Of a DNA stretch of 18,914 bases, positions 1 through 7,388 are shown one piece after another. The DNA is from Victivallales bacterium (GTDB lineage Bacteria; Verrucomicrobiota; Lentisphaeria; Oligosphaerales; Lenti-02): assembly GCA_018648945.1 (NCBI GenBank), contig JABGQJ010000063.1:1-18914 (forward strand), in the 5' to 3' direction. Every line of letters begins with the position of its first letter. Position 1 is the stretch's first letter. The notes beneath the pieces were generated by a model. It was not told the origin of the DNA, searched no databases, and worked only from the letters and a program-made list of their open reading frames with translations. The translations under genes and the position numbers were made by a program.

Positions 1-1432
1 CATCGACCTCAAAGAGGTGGTGGCTGATTGCCTCAACGCCCGGAGCATCGTCCAGGAAGACGCGCACCAGCCGCTCCGCGTCGGACGGGGCATCCGAGGC
101 ATTTTCAAACTTGAGGTCAGTGACCAGGGCCTGGATCATCGTTGGCGTGATGTCGGCACGAGCGTCGTCGAGATCGATCCTGATGCCGCCCGTGATCTGG
201 AAGAGATCCCCGATCTCGGTGGCCTGGTAGATGATTCTGGCCCCATTCAGCGTGATGTCGCTTGAGCGCACGGCGGCATCATAGGAAAGGGCATCGCCGG
301 TCTGGGCGTTCTCGATGATCGCGTAGAACTTGGCGCCGTTGTAGTTGGTCTGTGGCGTCGCATAACTGAAGTCGGGGTCCAGCACCGTGACGGCCGTGAA
401 GACGTTCACCGCCCCATCGCCCTCCGTGTACTTGTGCCAGGGACCTTCGTTCGAGTTCGCGGTCGTCTGCAGTTGCGGGATGTCGTTGACTGGCGTGACA
501 GTGACCGTGACCTTACCCACGGAGGTGACGTCCTCCCGGACCCCGGCGACATGGCGCACCGCCTCATACCAGAAGGTGTCGGTGCCGTTGAAGTCCGTGC
601 CGGGGGTGTAGCGGACGACCTGTCCGGCGGCAGAATCCCCGTCAACCCAGACGTAGGGATCCTCAAGGGCGCGAACGACAGGTAGAGTTGCACTGGTATA
701 TTCCTCGGTGAACTCGCCGCCATCGATGATGCCATTCACGTTGGCGTCGTCCCAGACGCCGACTCGCAGGATCTCGAGCTCCTGGGCACTGCCGATGACC
801 ACATCCACGTCGCCGCCGTCGCCAGTCTTGGTCTGCAATTGCGTCAGGTCGGCGGGATCACGCACTTCGTCGTTGGCAAAGACATCGATGGGGTTGTCGC
901 GGCTGTCCTCCACGACCGTAACTAGGCTGCCTGCTTCGCCATCGTCGCTGGCGACGTAGGCCGCGGCGATGCTGAAACCGCCGGAGGTGAAGGTGTCGAC
1001 ATCCCCCGCAGACAGGGCGGTAAGCGTCACCGGCACGGCAGTGCCAGCGGCGATGCCGCCAGCCACATCGAAGGTCAGGTTCATAATCGTGGTGGTCTGG
1101 TTCTCGGCGATTACCTCGGCGCCACCATTGAGGTTGACGATGATGGAATTGCCGGCAACGATGCCGAGGTTCACGACCCACCCGGAGAACGGGGCCTCAA
1201 AGGGTTGGTTGCCACCAACGGCGCTGGTCAGCGTGAGATCGGCACCGGTCCACTCGATCTTGAAGCCGGTAGCACGGAAGGTCTCGCCGCCCCCTGTAGT
1301 GACCTCGACCGCGATCGTCTGGCCCGAGGAACCGGCGGGGCTCGTTTCGCTGGACGCACTGACCTCGACGGCATGGGCCGAGACAGCCGCGAAAATTCCA
1401 AACACGCCAATCAGGGAGAGGAGCTGTTTCAT
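1..1432 (-). CDS. Secreted cohesin-like and cadherin-like domain protein, 3' end beyond the window
   Basis: The minus-strand frame is open from an ATG at 1430-1432 to the window edge (477 codons, no stop), so the C-terminus is missing. Residues 1-21 form a Sec signal peptide, with a hydrophobic LLSLIGVFGIFAA core and likely cleavage after SAHA. Residues about 23-160 look like a cohesin domain: an 'AGSSGQTIAVEV' first strand, 'ATGFKIEW', 'TTTIMNLTFDV', then 'AAGTAVPVTLTAL'. Residues about 170-317 match the cadherin-like/VCBS type of repeat, with 'EDSRDNPIDVFAND', 'RYTPGTDFNGTDTF' and a closing 'VTVTVTPVND'. A second related module follows (about 318-465, 'LVTDLKFENASDAP'). I infer an extracellular, probably calcium-stabilised adhesion or scaffold protein. 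It lies 68 nt downstream of the dockerin-like gene on the same strand, so they are probably co-transcribed. The cohesin call rests on pattern only; a generic Ig-like fold is the alternative. Confidence 0.75.
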   Translation of the reverse strand, partial: MKQLLSLIGVFGIFAAVSAHAVEVSASSETSPAGSSGQTIAVEVTTGGGETFRATGFKIEWTGADLTLTSAVGGNQPFEAPFSGWVVNLGIVAGNSIIVNLNGGAEVIAENQTTTIMNLTFDVAGGIAAGTAVPVTLTALSAGDVDTFTSGGFSIAAAYVASDDGEAGSLVTVVEDSRDNPIDVFANDEVRDPADLTQLQTKTGDGGDVDVVIGSAQELEILRVGVWDDANVNGIIDGGEFTEEYTSATLPVVRALEDPYVWVDGDSAAGQVVRYTPGTDFNGTDTFWYEAVRHVAGVREDVTSVGKVTVTVTPVNDIPQLQTTANSNEGPWHKYTEGDGAVNVFTAVTVLDPDFSYATPQTNYNGAKFYAIIENAQTGDALSYDAAVRSSDITLNGARIIYQATEIGDLFQITGGIRIDLDDARADITPTMIQALVTDLKFENASDAPSDAERLVRVFLDDAPGVEAISHHLFEVD

Positions 1433-1500
1433 GGGGGCCTCGCAGAATCGGTTTCGCAACTAGTTTAGGGAAAAGAGGTCGCGTCAGGGCAGCGCCGATG

Positions 1501-3480
1501 TTAGGGCTCGGTCGGGTCGATGGCACTGATACTGTCGTAGATCGTTCCGGCATCGGAGACGGGGGACATGGTGGAAGGAACCAGGAGAAGCACGACGGTG
1601 GCACGGTCGAGTCCAGCCAGTACCTTGAGAGTCTGGTAGCGTGACACGAACACCACGTCGTCGGACGTGAAGGCACCATCGCCATCCACATTGAGGTCCG
1701 ACTCAAGCTCCTCAATGGTGTCATAGATCGTTCCGGCATCGGAGACGGGGGACATGGTGGAGGGAACCAGCAGGAGCACGACGGTGGCGCGGTCGAGTCC
1801 GGCCAGCACCTTGAGTGTTTGGTAGCGCGAAACGAACACCACGTCGTCGGATGTAAAGGCACCGTCACCATCCACGTCTAGCGTGGCGGTCTGGGGGGTA
1901 ATGGCCTGCGGGGCGACGTCGGGGGTGAGGGTGCCGGCATTGGTGACGGCGGTCACCGTGGCGTCGAAGGTGATGTCGGGCGGGGTTTCGCCCTGGTCGG
2001 GATAGGTGAAGGTGACGGTGAACTCGATGGGGTTGCTTGCCGGAACGCTACGCGCATCGCTGAAGACGATTGTGCGGTTGTCGCCTTGGACGACCCCGGC
2101 GGCGCCATCGGTTCCGGAAAGGGCGGTGATCGTCCAGTCGGCCGGGGGCGTGCCAGCGGGGAATTCCCAGGTCAGGCTGGTCAGCGTGACGTCGGGGGAG
2201 TAGGTGAAGGTGCAGTTCACGTCCACCGTGCCGCCCTCGGGATCGTATTTGTCGCTTGCCGGCGCCAGTTCGGCGGTGGACTGGGTGTCCAGGTAGGTCC
2301 CGGTGACCGTGGTGGTCTGCTCGGCTGTCACGGTGACGATCTGGTTGGGTGGCGGGTAGTAGGCGGCAGCGCGCACATCAAGGGTTTTGAACTTGACCTC
2401 GTATTCACCTGCGTGCACGGTCTCGCTGTCGCCCGAGTCCTTCCATGCCGAGTAGGCGTCGGTGTCCGTTCCCCGATAGGCCCATTGGGCTCCGGCTGTG
2501 ATGGCTGCCGCGGGGGCGATCGTGGTGGTCAGCGGTCCGGCGTTGCGATAGACGATGTAGAACGTGCGGTAGAGATCGTTGCCATTCCCGTCGTAGTCAT
2601 CGGGCTCGGCCGGCCAATCCGCCCGGTTGATGGTGATGCTGCCGGCTGTGGTGAGGTCGCCACCGACGACCGGGGTCGATTCGTAGACGCCCTGCGTGGC
2701 CGTCTCCGTCTTGCGGTAGAGCCACAGGTACGGGACGGTGGCGGGCGGCAAGCCGAAACCAGCCTGCGCATCGTGGCCCCAGGTCAAGGTGATTTCGGCG
2801 GGGGCACCGCCTTGGCCGGGGAAGAGCTGTGCCTGAAGCTGCCACTCCTTCGGTTGGGCTCGCGAACGGTAGTCGATCTGCGTGAGCAGGCTGTCGGCAG
2901 TGATGAAGCGGATGTCGGCCACTGGCAGCTGCGGTACCGGGGGGTTGTCGCGGGCCGCTGCCCGGACGACGAGATCCCCATCGATCCCCGTGTCATAGTT
3001 GTCTGTCGCCCCGGTAAGGAAGCCGAACTCAAGCTCTTCCAGGCCTGGGACAGACGTGTCTCCGGCGCCAGCCACGTCCAGCTTCATGGAGAACTCCGCC
3101 TCGGCAAAGTTCGTGTAGGTGGCCGTTGCGACCGCGCTATCGTTCACATCGACGTATGCCGTGGCCTTGAAGACGACCGATTTGGTTGCCGTCAAGCCGG
3201 TTTCCTCGGGGATATGGACGGGCGTGCCAGGATAGGGCGTGCTTGCGTTCGTGGGGTCCGTGCCATCAAGGGTGTAGTAGATGACCGCCCCTGGGGTATC
3301 GCAGGTGACAGTCACATCCAGGCCCGCCGGCGGGATGCCGGTCGCCGGGTCGTTGGGGGTGGCGATCACCGGTGTTGCCACCCCCTGCGCTACCACCTGC
3401 GGGACCATCCACACACAAACAAAAAGGGCGCAGAGCCCAGCAAGTAGGCTTCTATTGACAGATCGGCCCTGTTCAGTCAT
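1501..3480 (-). CDS. Secreted multidomain protein with C-terminal dockerin-like tandem units
   Basis: The protein has 659 residues. The frame is open upstream to an ATG at 3537, but the ATG at 3478-3480 is preferred: it has GGAG 8 nt upstream and puts a signal peptide (core about residues 12-26, cleavage near VVAQ) at the N-terminus. Domains in order: a chitobiase/hexosaminidase C-terminal-type domain (about 38-122; 'GAVIYYTLDGTDPT' is its hallmark); an uncharacterised beta-rich region (about 128-315, 'LEFGFLTGATDNYDTGID'); a domain opening with 'GAQW' and closing with 'TTTVTGTY', common in bacterial surface proteins (about 325-397); an Ig/DUF11-like stretch (about 402-530); and two 62-residue units, each with a DxDGDG calcium loop followed by an 'SRYQTL' helix. 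It is probably extracellular and bound to a partner or to the surface. No catalytic domain is visible. The first gene of a likely two-gene unit with the cohesin-like gene. Confidence 0.82.
   Translation of the reverse strand: MTEQGRSVNRSLLAGLCALFVCVWMVPQVVAQGVATPVIATPNDPATGIPPAGLDVTVTCDTPGAVIYYTLDGTDPTNASTPYPGTPVHIPEETGLTATKSVVFKATAYVDVNDSAVATATYTNFAEAEFSMKLDVAGAGDTSVPGLEELEFGFLTGATDNYDTGIDGDLVVRAAARDNPPVPQLPVADIRFITADSLLTQIDYRSRAQPKEWQLQAQLFPGQGGAPAEITLTWGHDAQAGFGLPPATVPYLWLYRKTETATQGVYESTPVVGGDLTTAGSITINRADWPAEPDDYDGNGNDLYRTFYIVYRNAGPLTTTIAPAAAITAGAQWAYRGTDTDAYSAWKDSGDSETVHAGEYEVKFKTLDVRAAAYYPPPNQIVTVTAEQTTTVTGTYLDTQSTAELAPASDKYDPEGGTVDVNCTFTYSPDVTLTSLTWEFPAGTPPADWTITALSGTDGAAGVVQGDNRTIVFSDARSVPASNPIEFTVTFTYPDQGETPPDITFDATVTAVTNAGTLTPDVAPQAITPQTATLDVDGDGAFTSDDVVFVSRYQTLKVLAGLDRATVVLLLVPSTMSPVSDAGTIYDTIEELESDLNVDGDGAFTSDDVVFVSRYQTLKVLAGLDRATVVLLLVPSTMSPVSDAGTIYDSISAIDPTEP
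1510..1881 (-). repeat. Two tandem 186-bp units encoding dockerin-like EF-hand modules
   Basis: Unit 1 is 1696-1881 and unit 2 is 1510-1695, corresponding to residues 534-595 and 596-657 of the protein. Stretches 1727-1875 and 1541-1689 align without gaps and differ at about 14 positions. All of those differences are synonymous, so the encoded residues are identical there. Each unit carries one loop with acidic residues at positions 1, 3, 5 and 12 (Asn at position 1 in the second unit), then 'SRYQTL' and a hydrophobic 'VVLLLVP' stretch. The 62-residue period fits the widespread 'DVDGNG...RYL' class of dockerin-like repeat better than the shorter period of clostridial dockerins. Confidence 0.9.
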
Positions 3481-3566
3481 CGTTATCGCTCCAGCCTGAC
3501 CATCCATATCCCTGACGTCTTCCTGGCAGAGAAACACCCACCTGCCAGCGGCGCCCTCTCACGAGT

Positions 3567-3590
3567 ACTACGTAAAGACGTTAAGGTAGT
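3567..3590. promoter_or_regulatory. Imperfect inverted repeat in a divergent intergenic region
   Basis: The 392-nt gap between the dockerin-like gene (minus) and the sulfatase gene (plus) holds ACTACGTAA - AGACG - TTAAGGTAGT, whose outer five bases pair exactly (ACTAC/GTAGT). It lies 87 nt upstream of the dockerin-like start codon. It is an AT-richer patch in GC-rich DNA, so it may be an operator or part of a minus-strand promoter. I could not place a convincing minus-strand -35/-10 pair here. Confidence 0.25.
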
Positions 3591-3783
3591 GGCGCGCGGT
3601 CGAAAACGCAATCCCACACCCCTCCTTCGCGCTACCTAATACCAACAGCAAGCAATCACCGTGCCAGCTTTTCCCGTCTTTTGCGCCTGATTCGTCCCGC
3701 GTTTCCGGCTTCTGCTTCTCACTTTTGCAGATGCGAGAGATTCAAAACACGCGCGCGAGTTCCCGACCGCAACCCACAGCCCA

Positions 3784-3812
3784 TTGACGCCCCCGGCGGG
3801 GAGCCCTATCTT
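3784..3812 (+). promoter_or_regulatory. Sigma70-like promoter for the sulfatase-glycosyltransferase pair
   Basis: TTGACG (3784-3789), a 17-nt spacer, then TATCTT (3807-3812). The -35 matches the consensus at five of six bases, and the -10 has TAT and the final T. The predicted transcript start near 3819 leaves a leader of about 54 nt before the ATG at 3873. The same -35 and spacing occur at the FHA gene promoter in this window, which strengthens the call. Confidence 0.6.
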
Positions 3813-3872
3813 CGGGGGTGCACGTGATCTCCCGAATTCCCCCCGGTCTCTTCCCAAGCAAGGCATGGTTCG

Positions 3873-5219
3873 ATGAGCGACAGCCCACAGCGGAACGCGA
3901 TCTGGATCTTCGGCGACCAGCACCGGGCGCAGGCCCTGAGCGGCAATGGCGATCCGAACCTCAGCACGCCCCACCTCGACCGGCTTGCCGCCGAGGGGCA
4001 GAACTATGAGCAGGCGGTGTGCGGCTTTCCGCTCTGTTGTCCGTTCCGGGGTTCCCTGCTGACCAGCCGGTACCCGCACGAGTGCGTGCCGGGGCATGAG
4101 TGCCAGATGCCGCCGGAGACTCCCACGGTTGCCCATGCCTTCCGCGAGCACGGCTTCCATACGGCGTACTTCGGCAAGTGGCACGTGGATGGCTTCCACG
4201 AGCGCGAAGGGCGGGCCGCCATGCATATCATCCCCCCCGAGCGGAGGGGGGGATTCGACACCTGGGTTGGCTACGAGAACAACAACGCGCAGTGGGATTG
4301 CTGGGTCCACGGGGGCGAAGGGGACGGGGCCTTCCATTACCGTCTGCCAGGCTACGAAACGGATTGCCTGACCGATCTCTTCATCGACTACCTGCGGGAG
4401 CGGGGGGACATGCGGCGGCAGGGGCGGGACCAGCCCTTCTTCGCGGCCCTTTCCGTACAGCCACCCCACAATCCCTATGTGGCTCCCGCCGAGTACATGG
4501 GGCGGCATCGGCCTGCGGAACTTGTTCTTCGCCCGAACGTGCCCGCCATCCCGCGCATCCAGGAACGGGCCCGTCGGGAGCTGGCCGGGGCCTATGGCAT
4601 GATTGAGAATCTGGACTGGAATGTGGGACGCATTCGCGCGGCGCTGGGGGAGGCCGGCCTGGCCGAGGACACCCACATCCTCTTCTTTTCGGACCATGGC
4701 GACATGCACGGCTCCCACGGCCAGTTCCTCAAGACCAGCCCGTGGGAGGAATCGGTCCGCATTCCCTTTGTGGTCGGCGGGCTCCTGCCTCGCTATGCCG
4801 CTCGGTCCGGCCGGCCTCGGGTGCCGATCAACCATGTGGACATCGCGCCCACCACGCTGGGGCTCTGCGGCATCGACAAGCCCGACTGGATGCGCGGCAC
4901 CGACTACTCCGGCTGGCGCTTGCCGGATCGGCCCCGGGTCGAGGCTCCGGATTCGGCCTACATTCAGTGCGTGATCCCGACCGGGCATGGCGACAGCGTG
5001 GATCGCCCGTGGCGCGGGGTCGTGACCAACGACGGCTGGAAGTACGTCTGCTTCGAGCACCAGCCGTGGTTGCTGTTCAACCTGAACGAGGATCCCTACG
5101 AACAGGCGAACCTGGCCCACAACGTCGCATTCGGCCGGCAGCGCCGTCGGCTGCACGACCGACTGGCCCGCTGGATCGCCGACGTGGGTGACTCGTTTGC
5201 ACTCCCCGAGTTGCCGTGA
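3873..5219 (+). CDS. Cys-type sulfatase (arylsulfatase A-like), no signal peptide
   Basis: This 448-residue protein belongs to the formylglycine-dependent sulfatases (alkaline-phosphatase superfamily), which hydrolyse sulfate esters. The signature is at residues 55-65, 'CCPFRGSLLTS': Cys55 is the residue expected to become formylglycine, with Pro57 and Arg59 in place, while the usual Gly after the Thr is Ser65. Other family positions are the N-terminal metal-site Asp15 in 'FGDQH', Lys102 and His104 in 'FGKWH', His199 in 'PPHNP', Asp274-His275 in 'SDHGD' and Lys287. The start is firm: AAGG lies 9 nt upstream, and an in-frame TGA at 3825-3827 with no alternative start in between leaves no room for a signal sequence. 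The enzyme therefore appears cytoplasmic, unusual for a polysaccharide sulfatase. Substrate unknown. Its stop overlaps the next start (GTGA). No maturase gene is in the window. Confidence 0.92.
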   Translation: MSDSPQRNAIWIFGDQHRAQALSGNGDPNLSTPHLDRLAAEGQNYEQAVCGFPLCCPFRGSLLTSRYPHECVPGHECQMPPETPTVAHAFREHGFHTAYFGKWHVDGFHEREGRAAMHIIPPERRGGFDTWVGYENNNAQWDCWVHGGEGDGAFHYRLPGYETDCLTDLFIDYLRERGDMRRQGRDQPFFAALSVQPPHNPYVAPAEYMGRHRPAELVLRPNVPAIPRIQERARRELAGAYGMIENLDWNVGRIRAALGEAGLAEDTHILFFSDHGDMHGSHGQFLKTSPWEESVRIPFVVGGLLPRYAARSGRPRVPINHVDIAPTTLGLCGIDKPDWMRGTDYSGWRLPDRPRVEAPDSAYIQCVIPTGHGDSVDRPWRGVVTNDGWKYVCFEHQPWLLFNLNEDPYEQANLAHNVAFGRQRRRLHDRLARWIADVGDSFALPELP

Positions 5220-6373
5220 ATTCCCGACCCGAGACCACTCTTCGCGTCCTGCACGTGACGGAAGCCGCCGCCGGCGGCGTCCGCCGGCATCTGGGGTACA
5301 TCATACCTGCGTTGCATGCCGCAGGGGTCCGCCAGAGCGTGGTCGTCTCGCTGCAGCGGGCGGAGGCGGGGATGGCGGACGACCTGGCCGCGTGGTCCGC
5401 GCTGGGCTGTGCGGTCCATGTGCTCCCCATGCGGCATGGTCTGTCGGCACGCGACATCCCCCACGCCCTGGCCCTGCGCCGACTCGTGCGGCAGGCATCA
5501 CCGGGGGTTGTGCATGCCCACGCGACCAAGGCGGGATTCCTGGCGCGTCTTGCCGTGCCGCAGTCGGTTCCCATTGCCTACTCGCCTCACTCCTTCGCTT
5601 TCCAGGAGTTCACCGGTCTGAAGCGGGCTCTGGCGGTGACCATGGAACGTCTCCTTGCCCGCTGGACGACGCGGTTCGTCCTTGTCTCCCAGGCAGAGAG
5701 GTCTGTGGCCGAAGCTGAGCTTGAGCTTCCTGCGGAGCGTCTGCGCGTGGTCGAGAACGGACTGCCGGATGCTTGGTCCGCCGCGCTCCTGCCGCGCCCC
5801 CAGGTGCGGGCTCAGTGGCAGGTCGGGGAAGGGACCAAAGTGGCGGTGGTCCCGGCGAGACTGGCCAGGCAGAAGGGGCACGACTGGTTGTTCCGCGCGC
5901 TGGCATTGCTCGGACCGATGGGGGATAGCCTGCAGGTCCGCTTGCTGGGCGCGGGACCCGAACGGGAACGCTTGCAGCGCTTGGCCGAGGAGTTGGGCAT
6001 CACCCGTCTCCTGCATTGGGACGGCTACGTGCCGCACGCCGGCCGCCTGCTGCGGGGGGCGGATCTCGCGATTCTGCCGTCCCGCCACGAGGGCTTGTCC
6101 TACGCCTTGCTGGAGGCCGCGGTGGCCGGGGTTCCGCTCCTGGTCAGCGACATCCCAGGCAATGTGCCGCACCCCGACATGCGGCAGTTCCTTGCTGCCG
6201 TGCCAGTGGATGACGTGCCCTCCCTGGCCACGGCGCTGCGCGGTTTCCTGAGCGGCGATCCGGACGGGCGCTGGATCCGTGCGGCCCAGGGCCCCGCCAT
6301 CATGCGCGAGCACGGGTCGCTCGACAAACAGACCGAGCGTCTGCTCACCTGCTACCGCGAGATCATTGGATAG
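5216..6373 (+). CDS. Glycosyltransferase family 4 (GT-B fold)
   Basis: 385 residues. A retaining GT4-type transferase that would move a sugar from a nucleotide-sugar donor to a glycan or lipid acceptor at the cytoplasmic face. The N-terminal Rossmann half starts 'LHVTEAAAGGVRRH' (Gly-rich acceptor loop) and includes 'VHAHATKAGFLARLA'. The C-terminal donor-binding half has 'ARLARQKGHDWLFRAL', 'LLGAGPERERLQRL' and the EX7E motif with Glu292 and Glu300 in 'HEGLSYALLE'. The start is GTG at 5216, within the sulfatase stop codon (GTGA), which suggests translational coupling; the next in-frame Met (residue 53) would delete the first Rossmann strand. The last 11 bp overlap the tail of the convergent kinase gene. 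Acceptor and donor cannot be read from the sequence; pairing with a sulfatase hints at a sulfated glycan. Confidence 0.88.
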   Translation: MNSRPETTLRVLHVTEAAAGGVRRHLGYIIPALHAAGVRQSVVVSLQRAEAGMADDLAAWSALGCAVHVLPMRHGLSARDIPHALALRRLVRQASPGVVHAHATKAGFLARLAVPQSVPIAYSPHSFAFQEFTGLKRALAVTMERLLARWTTRFVLVSQAERSVAEAELELPAERLRVVENGLPDAWSAALLPRPQVRAQWQVGEGTKVAVVPARLARQKGHDWLFRALALLGPMGDSLQVRLLGAGPERERLQRLAEELGITRLLHWDGYVPHAGRLLRGADLAILPSRHEGLSYALLEAAVAGVPLLVSDIPGNVPHPDMRQFLAAVPVDDVPSLATALRGFLSGDPDGRWIRAAQGPAIMREHGSLDKQTERLLTCYREIIG

Positions 6374-7388
6374 CGCGGACGGCTCGGGCCACGCTGTGGA
6401 AGCTCTGGAAGCGCTCGTCCCGCTCCTGCCGGATCATCTTGGTGAGCAGCGCCACCAGATCCTCGCGGAAGTCCCGCAGCTTGCTCGACACCGAAAGGCG
6501 CACCTTCGAGACATGGCGCTTGGCCAACGCCTCCACTTCGTCGGCGTCGAAATAGGTCTGTCCCGAGAGGGCGTAGTAGATCACCATCCCTAGGCTGTAG
6601 ATCTCGCTGCTCGCGTCCTCGCCCTTGCCGAGGAGGCGCTCGGGCGGCAGGTAGTAGGGCGAGCCGGAGACGAATTCGTCCTTCGGGTGCAGCGCGTCTT
6701 CACGCGGCATGCAGAGCCCGTAGTCGAAGAGGATGGCGTAGCCTTCGTCGTTGATGATGATGTTCTCGGGCTTGAGATCGCGGTAGAGGTAGCCGCACTT
6801 GAAGATGTGCTGCTCGGCCGCGAGGACGTGCAGGGCGATCTGCAGCACCTGCTGCTCGGGCAGCCGTCCCAGGCGGTCGATGCTCTTGTCGAGGCGCTCG
6901 CCTTGCACCAGATCCATGGCGGAATAGTATTCTCCGTTCTCGCAGCCGGAGTCCACGCACTTGACCAGGCAGGGATGGTCGCCGATCAGCTTGCCGATGC
7001 GGGCCTCGTTGAGCAGGGCGTGGATGTTTGCCGGCTTCGTCTTCTCGACCCGGGAAAGCACCTTCACGGCGAAATGCCGATCCACCTTATCGGCGGAAAG
7101 CGCCCGGTACACGCTGCCCATGCCTCCCCCGCCCAAGGACTCGAACAACCAGAAGCGACCCACCTGCATGGGGACGAAGTTGATTGCCTTGCAGGCAGGG
7201 CACTCCACCATGCGCAGTTCCTGCAACCCCTTCATGGGGATCTCAAAGGTACACTGCTGGCATGGCACATGGCCGCCGGCGAACGCCGTGGAGAGGCGCG
7301 TATTCCTCCGCGCCAGGTCGTGCGGCGACGGGGCTGGCGCCGCATCGCTGCCGCTCTCTTTGCGTTTGCGTCTGAATAGAGAGAACAA
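6363..7388 (-). CDS. Ser/Thr protein kinase with N-terminal zinc ribbon
   Basis: A 342-residue Hanks-type kinase predicted to phosphorylate Ser/Thr residues. The frame is open further upstream, but the TTG at 7386-7388 is the best start: GGTGA lies 7 nt upstream, it gives a plausible 'MFSLFRRKRKES' N-terminus, and upstream residues are low-complexity and Arg/Pro-rich. The first downstream ATG would cut the zinc ribbon. Two CxxC pairs (Cys43/46, Cys63/66) form a likely zinc ribbon. The kinase domain begins near residue 77: Gly loop 'LGGGGMGSVYRA', Lys109 in 'FAVKVL', catalytic 'YRDLKPEN' (Asp204, Lys206, Asn209), Asp222 in 'FDYG', Glu250 in 'PPE'. The usual HRD is YRD and DFG is DYG; key Lys and Asp residues remain, so it is probably active. 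No transmembrane segment or sensor domain follows. The substrate is unknown. Confidence 0.88.
   Translation of the reverse strand: MFSLFRRKRKESGSDAAPAPSPHDLARRNTRLSTAFAGGHVPCQQCTFEIPMKGLQELRMVECPACKAINFVPMQVGRFWLFESLGGGGMGSVYRALSADKVDRHFAVKVLSRVEKTKPANIHALLNEARIGKLIGDHPCLVKCVDSGCENGEYYSAMDLVQGERLDKSIDRLGRLPEQQVLQIALHVLAAEQHIFKCGYLYRDLKPENIIINDEGYAILFDYGLCMPREDALHPKDEFVSGSPYYLPPERLLGKGEDASSEIYSLGMVIYYALSGQTYFDADEVEALAKRHVSKVRLSVSSKLRDFREDLVALLTKMIRQERDERFQSFHSVARAVRAIQ

Noticed and set aside
2086..3447. A 453-codon plus-strand open frame antisense to the dockerin-like gene
   Set aside because: It is Gly/Arg/Val-rich with no recognisable domain, and the opposite strand encodes clear domains with a signal peptide and ribosome binding site. 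Long antisense frames are expected in GC-rich coding DNA.
3636..5156. A 506-codon minus-strand open frame antisense to the sulfatase
   Set aside because: Composition is Pro/Arg/Val-rich without motifs, and the sulfatase on the plus strand has all catalytic motifs.
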